The notes under the pieces were generated by a model. It ran no database searches and had not been told where the DNA came from. It saw only the letters and a program-made list of their open reading frames with translations. Shown piece by piece: positions 26,589-36,403 of a stretch of 64,000 nucleotides of DNA; positions within the stretch are counted from its first letter, which is position 1; every line of letters begins with the position of its first letter. Position numbers and translations under genes: made by a program. The DNA comes from Bacteroides sp. (lineage in GTDB: Bacteria > Bacteroidota > Bacteroidia > Bacteroidales > Bacteroidaceae), in contig SUXX01000002.1 of assembly GCA_015060735.1 (NCBI GenBank), forward strand, positions 1-64,000. Direction: 5' to 3'.

Positions 26589-28313
26589 ATGAACGTATTA
26601 GAACTAAGTGAACAGGAAATTATCAGACGCAACAGTCTGAACGAACTGCGTGCAATGGGTATCGACCCCTATCCGGCAGCAGAGTATGTAACGAATGCAT
26701 TTTCAACAGATATAAAAGCTGAGTTCAAGGACGAAGACGAACCACGTCCCGTATCGGTAGCCGGACGTATCATGAGCCGCCGTGTGATGGGTAAGGCATC
26801 GTTCGTGGAATTGCAGGACTCCAAAGGACGCATCCAGGTGTACATTACCCGCGATGATATCTGTCCGGACGAAAACAAGGATATGTATAACGTGGTGTTC
26901 AAGCGTTTACTCGACTTGGGCGACATCATCGGTATCGAAGGTTTCGTGTTCCGTACCCAAATGGGCGAAATCTCTATCCATGCCAAGAAGTTGACTGTAC
27001 TTTCGAAGTCATTGAAGCCACTGCCTATCGTGAAGTACAAGGACGGTGTGGCTTACGATAAGTTCGATGACCCTGAGTTGCGTTATCGCCAACGCTACGT
27101 GGACTTGATTGTTAACGATGGCGTGAAAGAAACTTTCTTGAAGCGTAGTATCATCGTAAAGACCATGCGTGCCGTGATGGACGAAGCCGGTTATACTGAA
27201 GTGGAAACTCCGATTCTCCAGTCTATCGCCGGTGGTGCAAGTGCTCGCCCGTTCATCACTCACCATAACTCGCTCGACATCGACCTCTACATGCGTATCG
27301 CTACTGAACTTTATTTGAAGCGACTCATCGTGGGTGGTTTCGAAGGTGTGTACGAAATCGGCAAGAACTTCCGTAACGAGGGAATGGACAAGAACCACAA
27401 TCCGGAATTCACTTGTATGGAACTCTACGTTCAGTATAAGGACTACAACTGGATGATGGACTTCACCGAAAAGATGCTCGAACGTATCTGTATCGCCGTA
27501 AACGGTTGCTCGGAAACCGTTATCGATGGCAAGACCATCAGCTTCAAGGCTCCATTCCGCCGCTTGCCTATCTTGGAAGCTATCAAGGAAAAGACCGGTT
27601 ACGACCTCGAAGGAAAGAGTGAAGAAGAAATCCGCGAGGTATGCAAGGCTCTCAACATGGAAATCGATGAAACCATGGGTAAGGGTAAGCTCATCGACGA
27701 AATCTTCGGCGAATTCTGCGAAGGTACTTTCATCCAACCGACTTTCATCACCGATTATCCGGTAGAAATGTCTCCGCTTACCAAGATGCACCGTAGCAAG
27801 CCAGGCTTGACTGAACGCTTCGAATTGATGGTGAACGGTAAGGAATTGGCTAATGCTTATTCAGAGTTGAACGACCCAATCGATCAAGAAGAACGATTCA
27901 AGGAACAGATGCGTCTCGCCGACAAGGGTGATGACGAAGCGATGATTATCGACCAAGATTTCCTTCGTGCTTTGCAATATGGTATGCCTCCTACATCGGG
28001 TATCGGTATCGGTATCGACCGTCTCGTAATGTTGATGACCGGCAATGCCTTCATTCAGGAAGTTTTGTTCTTCCCGCAGATGCGTCCGGAAAAGGTAGCT
28101 CCAAAGGACAATGCTGCTAAGTACATGGAATTGGGTATCGCTGAAGAATGGGTACCTGTCGTACAGAAAGCCGGTTACAACTTGGTAGCCGACATGAAAG
28201 AAGTGAATCCACAGAAGCTCCACATGGACATCTGCGGTATCAATAAAAAATATAAATTAGGATTGACAAATCCATCTGTTGACCAAGTAGCAGAGTGGAT
28301 TAGCAAAATCTAA
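26589..28313 (+). CDS. lysS: Lysine--tRNA ligase, class II
   Basis: 574 residues: class II LysRS that charges tRNA-Lys. The N-terminal OB-fold (about 55-160, with [20 protein letters not shown]) precedes the catalytic domain. That domain carries [15 protein letters not shown] (motif 2) and [14 protein letters not shown] (motif 3). About 60 extra C-terminal residues follow motif 3, a feature of Bacteroidetes LysRS. It starts an operon with gpsA, whose start lies 6 bp after the lysS stop. Confidence 0.97.
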   Translation: MNVLELSEQEIIRRNSLNELRAMGIDPYPAAEYVTNAFSTDIKAEFKDEDEPRPVSVAGRIMSRRVMGKASFVELQDSKGRIQVYITRDDICPDENKDMYNVVFKRLLDLGDIIGIEGFVFRTQMGEISIHAKKLTVLSKSLKPLPIVKYKDGVAYDKFDDPELRYRQRYVDLIVNDGVKETFLKRSIIVKTMRAVMDEAGYTEVETPILQSIAGGASARPFITHHNSLDIDLYMRIATELYLKRLIVGGFEGVYEIGKNFRNEGMDKNHNPEFTCMELYVQYKDYNWMMDFTEKMLERICIAVNGCSETVIDGKTISFKAPFRRLPILEAIKEKTGYDLEGKSEEEIREVCKALNMEIDETMGKGKLIDEIFGEFCEGTFIQPTFITDYPVEMSPLTKMHRSKPGLTERFELMVNGKELANAYSELNDPIDQEERFKEQMRLADKGDDEAMIIDQDFLRALQYGMPPTSGIGIGIDRLVMLMTGNAFIQEVLFFPQMRPEKVAPKDNAAKYMELGIAEEWVPVVQKAGYNLVADMKEVNPQKLHMDICGINKKYKLGLTNPSVDQVAEWISKI

Positions 28314-28319
28314 AGCCTT

Positions 28320-29315
28320 ATGAATCTGCCCGGTAAAATAGCAATTATGGGTGGTGGTAGCTGGGCTACAGCTATTGCAAAAATGGTGATGGGCAAAGCC
28401 GAATCCATTAACTGGTATATGCGTCGAGACGACCGAATTGAAGAATTCAAGCGTCTCGGCCATAACCCGGCTTACCTGACCAGTGTACGTTTTGACACCA
28501 AGCGTATCAATTTTTCTTCGGATATCAATCAAGTGGTACGCGAATCGGATACCTTGATTTTTGTCACCCCTTCACCTTATTTGAAAAGCCACCTGAAGAA
28601 GTTGAAAGTGAAGTTGAAAGACAAGTTTATCGTCACCGCCATCAAAGGTATCGTGCCCGACGAAAACTTAATTGTCTCCGACTACTTCCATAAGATATAC
28701 GGTGTGCCCGAAGAGAACATTGCTGTTATCGCCGGACCTTGTCATGCAGAAGAAGTAGCCTTAGAACGCTTGTCATACCTGACCATCGGCTGCAAGGATA
28801 TCGAAAAGGCCAAAATGTTTGCCAAACAGCTCTCCGGTCATTATATCAAGACTTCGGTCAATCCTGATATTGTGGGTATCGAATATGCTTCGGTTCTGAA
28901 GAATATCTATGCTATTGCAGCCGGTATTTGCAACGGTTTGAAGTATGGAGACAACTTCCAGGCGGTACTTATATCAAACGCCATTCAGGAAATGAACCGC
29001 TTACTGAACACCGTTCATCCGGTGGAACGCTCCATCGACGATTCTGCTTATCTAGGCGACTTGCTTGTAACCGCTTACTCCAACTTCAGCCGTAACCGTG
29101 TATTCGGTACAATGATTGGCAAAGGGTATTCGGTCAAGAGTGCACAGATAGAGATGGAAATGATTGCAGAAGGCTACTATGGCACTAAATGTATCAAGGA
29201 ACTTAATCGACATCTGCACGTGAACATGCCGATTGTGGACGCCATCTACAATATCCTGTATGAACGCATCAGCCCGATGATTGAAATCAAGCTTTTGACG
29301 GATTCGTTGAGGTAA
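28320..29315 (+). CDS. gpsA: NAD(P)-dependent glycerol-3-phosphate dehydrogenase
   Basis: 331 residues. It makes sn-glycerol 3-phosphate for phospholipids. The Rossmann motif is [13 protein letters not shown] at the N terminus, [10 protein letters not shown] lies near residue 105, and the catalytic lysine is in [21 protein letters not shown] near residue 195. It is cotranscribed with lysS and probably pgi. Confidence 0.95.
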   Translation: MNLPGKIAIMGGGSWATAIAKMVMGKAESINWYMRRDDRIEEFKRLGHNPAYLTSVRFDTKRINFSSDINQVVRESDTLIFVTPSPYLKSHLKKLKVKLKDKFIVTAIKGIVPDENLIVSDYFHKIYGVPEENIAVIAGPCHAEEVALERLSYLTIGCKDIEKAKMFAKQLSGHYIKTSVNPDIVGIEYASVLKNIYAIAAGICNGLKYGDNFQAVLISNAIQEMNRLLNTVHPVERSIDDSAYLGDLLVTAYSNFSRNRVFGTMIGKGYSVKSAQIEMEMIAEGYYGTKCIKELNRHLHVNMPIVDAIYNILYERISPMIEIKLLTDSLR

Positions 29316-29323
29316 AACCCCGT

Positions 29324-29404
29324 TGTGTCATCCTGAGCAACGCGAAGGATCTGCAAACACTCATGTTGATGCAATCAGATTCTTCACTCCGTTCAGAACG
29401 ACAC
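29324..29404. repeat. GTGTCATCCTGAG palindromic repeat, copy 9
   Basis: TGTGTCATCCTGAGCAACG at the left and CGTTCAGAACGACAC at the right, between gpsA and pgi. Confidence 0.8.
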
Positions 29405-29442
29405 AAACCATAAAGAATAATAATCTTATAAATAAAGATACA

Positions 29443-30780
29443 ATGAAAAATATTTGTTTGAACATCGACAAGGCAGCTGTATGCAAGGAAACAGTAGCTG
29501 CTTATGAAGCACAGGTAAAAGCGTGCATGGAAACTTTGGAAAACGGTTCTGGTTTGGGTAACGACTTCTTGGGTTGGTTGCACTTGCCATCTTCTATCAC
29601 TGCTGAACACTTGGCAGACTTGAAGGGTGCCGCTCAGGTATTGCGTGAAAACTGCGAAGTAGTGGTGGTTGCCGGTATCGGTGGTAGCTACTTGGGTGCT
29701 CGTGCCGTAATCGAAGCATTGTCAAACAGCTTCCAATGGTTGAAGAAGGAACAAAACGGTCCTATCATCGTATTTGCCGGTCACAACATTGGTGAAGACT
29801 ATTTGTATGAACTCACTGACTACTTGAAGGACAAGAAGTTCGGTGTTATCAATATCTCTAAATCGGGTACTACAACCGAAACAGCTTTGGCATTCCGCCT
29901 TTTGAAGAAGCAATGTGAAGACCAAATGGGTAAGGAAATGGCCAAGAAGTGTATCGTAGCCGTAACTGATGCCAAGAAGGGTGCTGCCCGTGTAACTGCT
30001 GACAAGGAAGGTTACAAGACTTTCATTATTCCTGACAACGTAGGTGGTCGTTTCTCTGTATTGACTCCGGTAGGTTTGTTGCCAATCGCAGTTGCCGGTT
30101 TCGACATCGAACAACTTGTTGCAGGTGCTTGCGACATGGAAAAGGTTTGCGGTTCTGAAACTCCGTTCTGCGAAAACCCGGCCGCTATCTATGCTGCTGT
30201 TCGTAACGAGCTCTACAAGCAAGGCAAGAAGATTGAAATCCTCGTAAACTACAACCCGAAACTCCACTACATGAACGAATGGTGGAAGCAGTTGTACGGT
30301 GAATCGGAAGGTAAGGACGGCAAGGGTATCTACCCATCTGCAGTTGACTTCTCTACCGACCTCCACTCCATGGGTCAATGGATTCAGGAAGGCGAACGTA
30401 CCATCTTCGAAACCGTTATCTCTGTAGAAAATCCGGATAACGAACTCCGCGTTCCGTCTGACGAAGAAAACCTCGACGGTTTGAACTTCTTGGCTGGCAA
30501 GCGTGTAGACGAAGTGAACAAGATGGCCGAACTCGGTACTCAGTTGGCTCACGTAGACGGTGGCGTACCTAACATGCGTCTCATCGTTCCTCAGTTGAGC
30601 GAATACTACTTGGGTCAAGTGATTTATTTCTTCGAAAAGGCTTGCGGTATCAGCGGCTACTTGCTCGAAGTGAATCCGTTCAACCAACCGGGTGTAGAAG
30701 CTTACAAGAAGAACATGTTTGCTCTCTTGAACAAGCCTGGTTACGAAGAAGAATCAAAGGCTATCCAAGCTCGTTTGTAA
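29443..30780 (+). CDS. pgi: Glucose-6-phosphate isomerase
   Basis: 445 residues, the short bacterial type. Interconverts glucose 6-phosphate and fructose 6-phosphate. Seen are [16 protein letters not shown] near residue 80, [15 protein letters not shown] near residue 137 and a C-terminal [14 protein letters not shown] chose ATG 29443 because the frame further upstream is encoded by the repeat copy. It ends at a clear terminator. Confidence 0.96.
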   Translation: MKNICLNIDKAAVCKETVAAYEAQVKACMETLENGSGLGNDFLGWLHLPSSITAEHLADLKGAAQVLRENCEVVVVAGIGGSYLGARAVIEALSNSFQWLKKEQNGPIIVFAGHNIGEDYLYELTDYLKDKKFGVINISKSGTTTETALAFRLLKKQCEDQMGKEMAKKCIVAVTDAKKGAARVTADKEGYKTFIIPDNVGGRFSVLTPVGLLPIAVAGFDIEQLVAGACDMEKVCGSETPFCENPAAIYAAVRNELYKQGKKIEILVNYNPKLHYMNEWWKQLYGESEGKDGKGIYPSAVDFSTDLHSMGQWIQEGERTIFETVISVENPDNELRVPSDEENLDGLNFLAGKRVDEVNKMAELGTQLAHVDGGVPNMRLIVPQLSEYYLGQVIYFFEKACGISGYLLEVNPFNQPGVEAYKKNMFALLNKPGYEEESKAIQARL

Positions 30781-30789
30781 TACTAAAAT

Positions 30790-30821
30790 AAAAAAGGAGT
30801 TCGAATGAACTCCTTTTTTAT
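30790..30821. terminator. Bidirectional terminator between pgi and the histidine kinase
   Basis: AAAAAGGAGTTC / GAACTCCTTTTT stem with a GAAT loop. A and T runs on both sides serve the convergent genes; it overlaps the kinase stop. Confidence 0.85.
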
Positions 30822-32137
30822 TTTACTAACAACTTCAACGTAAAGCAACTACCCTTCCCTATCTCACTCGTCACCCGGAGACTTCCTCCATGCAGGGTCA
30901 TAATCTGCTTGCAAAGGCTCAATCCGATACCGGAACCGGTAGGTTTGGTTGTATAGAAAGGAATAAAAATCTTGTCAAGCACTTCGGGAAGGATACCACT
31001 TCCATTGTCCGTTACAGAGAGTTGGAAAATACACTTCTCGGCTTGATAGGACGTTTCGATAATGACTTCGGGATGCGTTTGCCCATCACAAGCTTCGCCG
31101 GCATTCTTCAACAAGTTTATCAGCACTTGCTCCATCTGCGAACGGTCTATCATCAATTTTAGGTTTTCATCCTCTACCTTATATATATAATGAATAGCAG
31201 AAGATGTAAAAAGCTTCTTGATGTCTCCCAACCAATCACCCACACGCACCGGTGCCAAAACAGGTGCAGACAAGCGGGATAATCTACGGTAATTTTCAAC
31301 AAATGCCAGCAACCCTTTACTACGACGGTGAATGGTTTTCATCCCTTGCCATACCAAGCTATCCTCATCCAAGCCTTGTTGCAAAGCCCGATCACAAAGA
31401 GTATCACTTAAAGAGATAATGGGCGTGATGGAATTCATAATCTCGTGTGTCAGCACACGCACCAATTTCTGCCAGGCTTCCATCTCGTTTTCCTCAAGCA
31501 CCGAACGAATGTTGCGTAAGTTCACCAAGCGAAGATTGGCATCCGAGGTAGCATAATCCGTAACCGCTACGGCCATATCTTGCATCATGTCTTCCTTATA
31601 GATACGAACAACCTTTACCTCACCCGGTTGAAGTGACTGAATCATCAAAGAAAAATCCTTATTTAGCGAATCAAGTTCCTCTAAACGATGAATCCGGTGT
31701 CCACACAATTCTTGTTCGGCAGCACGATTCATCCACCCTATTTGTCCTTGTCTGTCCACTACCAACAAACAACTATCAACAATCTGAAGCAATGTTTCAT
31801 AATACTGATGTCGCTCTTCCTTTTCTGTCAGCTCAACACGAAATTTTGCCATGACCTCATTGATATTCTCCATCAGTTGAGCCTCCCAACGACTTCGGTT
31901 CTTTGTCGCAAAGTTTAAAGAGAAATCACCGTAACGAATGGAATCCACCATGCGGTTCATCTTTTGGGCTACCCGATTACTTGAATAAACCACATAAGCC
32001 ACAATACCCACTATCAGTCCCAACGAGAAAAGCAAACAAAAATAAAGCTGCCGGTCATAAAACAGATATGCCGCCACCGAAGTGATACAAAGCAACAACA
32101 TCAGCATCACCATCCGTCCATTTTGCCAACTACTCAT
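30818..32137 (-). CDS. Histidine kinase, NtrY-like with minimal extracytoplasmic loop
   Basis: 439 residues from ATG 32137, which overlaps the regulator's TGA as ATGA; MGIM three codons earlier is the alternative. Two transmembrane helices (about residues 8-27 and 31-51) are separated by only a few residues (YDRQ). A HAMP-like linker and a PAS domain (about 115-210, VVDRQGQIGWMNRAAE) follow. HisKA has its phospho-acceptor in THEIMNSITPI, and HATPase_c has NLLKNAGEA, DNGSGI and GSGIGLSL. With almost no periplasmic part, it probably senses inside the membrane, from the cytoplasm or through the neighbouring transporter (inference). It should phosphorylate the regulator encoded just upstream. Confidence 0.92.
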   Translation of the reverse strand: MSSWQNGRMVMLMLLLCITSVAAYLFYDRQLYFCLLFSLGLIVGIVAYVVYSSNRVAQKMNRMVDSIRYGDFSLNFATKNRSRWEAQLMENINEVMAKFRVELTEKEERHQYYETLLQIVDSCLLVVDRQGQIGWMNRAAEQELCGHRIHRLEELDSLNKDFSLMIQSLQPGEVKVVRIYKEDMMQDMAVAVTDYATSDANLRLVNLRNIRSVLEENEMEAWQKLVRVLTHEIMNSITPIISLSDTLCDRALQQGLDEDSLVWQGMKTIHRRSKGLLAFVENYRRLSRLSAPVLAPVRVGDWLGDIKKLFTSSAIHYIYKVEDENLKLMIDRSQMEQVLINLLKNAGEACDGQTHPEVIIETSYQAEKCIFQLSVTDNGSGILPEVLDKIFIPFYTTKPTGSGIGLSLCKQIMTLHGGSLRVTSEIGKGSCFTLKLLVK

Positions 32138-33501
32138 AATCCCCATTTTTCTATTTTACGATAAAGAGCATAACGGGTAATCCCCAGCAACTCTGCTGCT
32201 TGTGTCTGATTTCCGGCACAATGCTTCAAGGCACGCTCAATGGCCTTGCGTTCCAGTTCTTCCAAATTAAAGATTTCACTCAAAGGAGATTTCTTTTCTG
32301 GCTGAGGCTGCAACATGAAACAATCCGCTTTCAACATTGACGATTCTGACAAGATAACTGCCCGTTCGATAGCATGTTGCAATTCACGCACATTTCCCGG
32401 CCAATGATAACGCATCAATTTCTGCTTGGCTTCCCGATTCAACCCATTGATTTGTTTTTTATATTTATGATTAAAGCGTTGCAGAAAATAATCAGCTAAT
32501 AAAAGTATATCTTCTCCTCGTTCACGCAAAGGTGGAATATGAATCTCGATGGTATTGATACGATACAACAAATCCTGACGAAAAGTTCCTTCTTCCACCA
32601 TCTGACGGATGTCGGCATTCGTCGCACAAACAAAACGTACATCAATCGGAATTACCGAAGTAGAACCCAAACGGGAAATTTGACGTTTCTCGATTGCCGT
32701 CAATAGTTTGCTCTGCATCGGTAAAGAAAGGTTTCCAATTTCATCCAAGAACAAGGTTCCTCCCGAAGCCACTTCCATGCGTCCGGCCTTTGACTTCCGG
32801 GCATCCGTGAAAGCTCCTTTCTCATAACCGAAGAGTTCACTTTCGAACAGGGTTTCCGGAATACTGCCCAAGTCGATTGTTACAAAAGATTTCTCCCGCC
32901 GAGGCGAAAAGAAACGAAGCGAACGTGCCACCAAATCTTTCCCCGTTCCATTTTCTCCTAAAATCAGAATATTGGCATCGGTTTCTGAAAGTTTCCGAAT
33001 CGTTCGAAACACTCCTTGCATGGCTTCCGATTGCCCAATCATTTCGGGCAATTCATCATTCTGTCCACTCAAAGCCTCTACCCGTTCTTTCAACTGCTTC
33101 ACCTCGCATCGTGACTGACGCAATTTTACTGCAGACGAAAGTGTAGCCAACATTTTTTCTTTTTCCCACGGTTTGGGAATGAAGTCAATGGCACCAGCCT
33201 TAATGGCACGAACCGCCTTCTCCGTATCGGCATATGCCGTCATGAACAACACAACCGCCTGAGGGTCTAGCTTCAATATTTGCTCCAAGCAATCAAAACC
33301 TTCCTGACCGCTGATGGCATCCCGACGAAAGTTCATATCCAACAAGATGACATCGGGTTCAAACGTCTTCATGAAATGTTCGATACGCGAAGGCTGAGTA
33401 GTTACCTTCACTTTCTCTACATACGGTTCCAACAACAAATTCAATGCAAACAGTACATCTTCATTGTCATCTACAATCAATATTTTTCCTTTTGCTTCCA
33501 T
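32134..33501 (-). CDS. NtrC-type sigma-54-dependent response regulator
   Basis: 455 residues. The receiver domain has Asp55 in VILLDMNF and acidic VDDNED. The AAA+ domain (about 150-385) has Walker A GENGTGKD, the sigma-54 contact loop GAFTDA (the last glycine of GAFTGA replaced by Asp, in the segment ELFGYEKGAFTDA) and Walker B GGTLFLDEIG. The Fis-type HTH at the C terminus contains GNQTQAAELLGITRYALYRK. It is divergent from the TolC gene. The tandem GTGCG-N4-CGCAC dyads next to its own start and upstream of the sigma-54 promoters are the obvious binding-site candidates. Confidence 0.95.
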   Translation of the reverse strand: MEAKGKILIVDDNEDVLFALNLLLEPYVEKVKVTTQPSRIEHFMKTFEPDVILLDMNFRRDAISGQEGFDCLEQILKLDPQAVVLFMTAYADTEKAVRAIKAGAIDFIPKPWEKEKMLATLSSAVKLRQSRCEVKQLKERVEALSGQNDELPEMIGQSEAMQGVFRTIRKLSETDANILILGENGTGKDLVARSLRFFSPRREKSFVTIDLGSIPETLFESELFGYEKGAFTDARKSKAGRMEVASGGTLFLDEIGNLSLPMQSKLLTAIEKRQISRLGSTSVIPIDVRFVCATNADIRQMVEEGTFRQDLLYRINTIEIHIPPLRERGEDILLLADYFLQRFNHKYKKQINGLNREAKQKLMRYHWPGNVRELQHAIERAVILSESSMLKADCFMLQPQPEKKSPLSEIFNLEELERKAIERALKHCAGNQTQAAELLGITRYALYRKIEKWGL

Positions 33502-33508
33502 ACTTTTG

Positions 33509-33516
33509 CAAAGATA
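33509..33516 (-). promoter_or_regulatory. -7 element TATCTTTG for the regulator-kinase operon
   Basis: Perfect minus-strand TAnnTTTG only 7 bp upstream of the regulator ATG, so the transcript would be leaderless or nearly so. Basal sigma-A-type transcription of the regulator seems likely. Confidence 0.5.
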
Positions 33517-33539
33517 AGTATTCTTTGCTTGTGTTGTAT

Positions 33540-33574
33540 GTGCGATTCCGCACTATTTTTGTGCGAAATCGCAC
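33540..33574 (+). promoter_or_regulatory. Tandem GTGCG-N4-CGCAC dyads: candidate activator site (site 2)
   Basis: GTGCGATTCCGCAC at 33540-33553 and GTGCGAAATCGCAC at 33561-33574, start to start 21 bp. The site lies in the divergent gap between regulator and TolC genes, so it could also control the regulator itself. Confidence 0.85.
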
Positions 33575-33630
33575 AGATAATCGTTCCTCTAATTTTACCT
33601 ATTCCACTATGAAACAATCACTTATACATT

Positions 33631-33645
33631 TGGCACGATTTTTGC
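33631..33645 (+). promoter_or_regulatory. Sigma-54 promoter of the export operon
   Basis: TGGCACGATTTTTGC: GG at 33632-33633, GC at 33644-33645 with 10 bp between, an excellent match to TGGCAC-N5-TTGC. It lies 57 bp after dyad B; the start site would be near 33657, with the TolC ATG at 33673. Confidence 0.9.
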
Positions 33646-33672
33646 TCTATCTTTTTCAAATAATTAAATAAA

Positions 33673-35133
33673 ATGAAGCAACTACTATTTATAGCCATCC
33701 TTCTTGGAAGCATCACAGCCTCAGCACAAGAAGAAGTCATGCACTTGACATTGCCCCAAGCCATCGAAATGGCTCAAGCTCACTCGCCCGAAGCAGAAGC
33801 TGCCCGACATACTTACCGAGCCGCCTATTGGAATCATCGGTTTTATCGGGCTAACTACCTGCCGTCCGTTACGCTGACTTCCTCACCGTATTTCAACAAA
33901 CAAATCAGCAAGGTAACACAGCCCGACGGTACCAACTTGTTCATCAAGCAAAACCAGCTGAGCGTTGACATGGATTTAAAAATCAATCAAAACATTTGGT
34001 TTACAGGTGGAAGCTTGTTTGTCAAAAGCAATGTACAACGGCTTGACGAATTGGAAACAGATGTTACAGCCTACAATTCACAACCCATTGTGATAGGTTA
34101 CGAACAAGCCCTGTTCGGTTACAATTCACTGAAGTGGGATCGTCGCATCGAGCCTGTTCGCTTCCGCGAGGCCCGAAAAGCCTACAATGAAGCCCTCGAA
34201 CTGGTAGCTTCGCAAACCAGTAACCTTTTCTTCAACCTGGCCACCGCACAAACCAATCTGGATATTGCCTCGTCCAACTATGCATCAGCCGATACCCTAT
34301 ATCGGTATGCCGAAGGACGGTATAACATCGGCACCATTACCGAAAACGAGATGCTTCAACTGGAAATCAACAAATTGACCGAAGAAACCAACATGATGAA
34401 TGCTCGCATCGAGGTAGAAGACCAAATGCAGGTACTCCGTTCCTTTCTTGGTTTCCAACGGGATGTCACTCTGAAGGTCATCCCCGAAGGAGAAGTTCCC
34501 CAATTCGAGATACCACTCGGCGAGGCATTGAAAATGGCTTTCGAAAACAGCCCAGAACCGGACATGTACAAACGGGTGCAATTACAAAGCCAAAGCAACC
34601 TGGCCTATGCCAAGGCCAATGCCGGCTTGAAAGCCGACCTCTATGTGCAATTCGGCCTCTCTCAAACCGGCGATAAATTCACAGATTCCTACCGCAATCC
34701 TATGAACCAACAATACGCCAGCATCGGCATTTCACTTCCCATCCTGGATTGGGGACGAGGAAAGGGACAGATACGAGTAGCCAAAAGTAACGTCGACTTA
34801 GTGAACACCCAAGCCGAACAAGGTATGAAGGACTTCGAACTGAACGTAGCTCGCATGGTGCGACAATTCAACCTTCAAAGCCAATATGTAAAAGTAGCCT
34901 CCAAAACCGACCGCACGGCCGACCGCCGATACGAAGTGGCCAAACGCCTATATATTCTAGGTAAAAGCACCATTCTCGACCTCAACGCTGCCATTACTGA
35001 AAAGGATGCGGCCCGACGCAGCTATATCTCGGCCCTGAAAAGCTATTGGAGCCTTTATTACGGTTTACGGAGCATGACCGGATATGATTTTGAGAAGAAC
35101 CAGAAGATTGAAGAAAATTATCCTGAAATATAA
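33673..35133 (+). CDS. TolC family outer-membrane efflux protein
   Basis: 486 residues with a Sec signal peptide (MKQLLFIAILLGSITASAQ), then two tandem outer-membrane efflux repeats rich in long helices. The start of the mature protein, LTLPQAIEMAQAHSPEAEAAR, and the second repeat's ISLPILDWGRGKGQIRVAK are typical of the family. It forms the outer-membrane channel of a tripartite exporter. It is the first gene after the sigma-54 promoter; the adaptor follows 12 bp later. Confidence 0.93.
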   Translation: MKQLLFIAILLGSITASAQEEVMHLTLPQAIEMAQAHSPEAEAARHTYRAAYWNHRFYRANYLPSVTLTSSPYFNKQISKVTQPDGTNLFIKQNQLSVDMDLKINQNIWFTGGSLFVKSNVQRLDELETDVTAYNSQPIVIGYEQALFGYNSLKWDRRIEPVRFREARKAYNEALELVASQTSNLFFNLATAQTNLDIASSNYASADTLYRYAEGRYNIGTITENEMLQLEINKLTEETNMMNARIEVEDQMQVLRSFLGFQRDVTLKVIPEGEVPQFEIPLGEALKMAFENSPEPDMYKRVQLQSQSNLAYAKANAGLKADLYVQFGLSQTGDKFTDSYRNPMNQQYASIGISLPILDWGRGKGQIRVAKSNVDLVNTQAEQGMKDFELNVARMVRQFNLQSQYVKVASKTDRTADRRYEVAKRLYILGKSTILDLNAAITEKDAARRSYISALKSYWSLYYGLRSMTGYDFEKNQKIEENYPEI

Positions 35134-35145
35134 AAAACAAACAAT

Positions 35146-36396
35146 ATGGACATCAAATTAGCAAAGAAACCTTGGTACATCCGTTACCGTTATCACCTTA
35201 TGACAGGAGGAGCCTTCCTCCTCTTCCTGATTTACGTCATCTCCCTTTCGTTAGGACCGCAAAAACTCCGTATCAATAGCGACAACATCCAAATAGCCGA
35301 AGTGAAAAACAATAAGTTCATGGAGTATGTCGATGTAGAAGGACTGGTACAACCCATTCTGACCATCCAGATAAACACCAGAGAAGCCGGAAGTGTAGAA
35401 CGCATCATAGCCGAAGAAGGTACTTCTTTAAAGAAAGGCGATACCATTCTGGTGTTGGCCAATCCCGACTTACTTCGCGAAATAGAGGACCAACGCGATG
35501 AGTGGGAGAACCAACGATATACTTATCAGGAACGCAAAATCGAAATGGAGCAAAAAAGCCTCACCTTGAAGCAACAGGCCCTGCAAACTCAATATGAAAT
35601 GAGCCGACTACAGAAAAGCTTCGAACTGGAAAAGGAAGAATATAAAATGGGTATCAAAAGCAAAGCTCAACTGGAGGTCTCAGAAGATGAGTATCACTAT
35701 AATGTAAAAAAGACCGCCTTGCAAATGGAAAGTCTTCAGCACGATTCGGCCATGACTATTGTCCGCAAGGAACTTTTACAGAACGAATTGGAACGGGGAC
35801 AGAAAAAATATCTCCGAAGCATGGGACGATTGGAAGGATTGGTGGTACGTGCTCCCATCGACGGACAACTCAGCTATGTGAATGCCACCCCGGGGCAGCA
35901 AGTAGCCTCCAACTCAAACATTGCCCAAATCAAAGTTCTCGACCAATTCAAAATTCATACCCAGCTAAGCGAATACTACATCGACCGCATTATCACCGGC
36001 TTGCCCGCTACGATAAACTATCAAGGCAAACGCTATCCGTTACGCATCACGAAGGTAGTGCCCGAAGTAAAGGATCGCATGTTTGATGTAGACCTGGTCT
36101 TCACCGGCGAAATGCCGGAGAATGTCCGTGTAGGCAAAAGCTTCCGCGTACAGATTGAATTGGGACAGCCCGAAGATGCACTGGTCATGCCTCGCGGTAA
36201 TTTCTACTCCGCTACCGGCGGACAATGGGTTTACAAAGTAAACGCCTCAAAAGACAAGGCCGTGAAAGTGCCGCTCACCATCGGACGTCAAAACCCGCAA
36301 CAATACGAAATTGCCGAAGGATTGCAACCGGGAGATTTGGTCATTATCACCGGATATGATACCTTTGGCGAAGCTGAAGAATTAATTTTGAAATAA
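35146..36396 (+). CDS. HlyD/MacA-type periplasmic adaptor protein
   Basis: 416 residues: one N-terminal transmembrane helix (about 16-37), then a lipoyl half (GSVERIIAEEGTSLKKGDTILVL-type region near residue 85). A long coiled coil (about 105-235, rich in E/Q/K) precedes the second lipoyl half (VRAPIDGQLSYV) and a beta-barrel/membrane-proximal domain. It would link the TolC-type channel to the inner-membrane ABC permeases encoded downstream. Confidence 0.92.
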   Translation: MDIKLAKKPWYIRYRYHLMTGGAFLLFLIYVISLSLGPQKLRINSDNIQIAEVKNNKFMEYVDVEGLVQPILTIQINTREAGSVERIIAEEGTSLKKGDTILVLANPDLLREIEDQRDEWENQRYTYQERKIEMEQKSLTLKQQALQTQYEMSRLQKSFELEKEEYKMGIKSKAQLEVSEDEYHYNVKKTALQMESLQHDSAMTIVRKELLQNELERGQKKYLRSMGRLEGLVVRAPIDGQLSYVNATPGQQVASNSNIAQIKVLDQFKIHTQLSEYYIDRIITGLPATINYQGKRYPLRITKVVPEVKDRMFDVDLVFTGEMPENVRVGKSFRVQIELGQPEDALVMPRGNFYSATGGQWVYKVNASKDKAVKVPLTIGRQNPQQYEIAEGLQPGDLVIITGYDTFGEAEELILK

Positions 36397-36403
36397 AGGA
36401 AAC

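Noticed and set aside
29323..29442. N-terminal extension of glucose-6-phosphate isomerase
   Set aside because: It is read through the repeat copy at 29324-29404; ATG 29443 gives the normal start.
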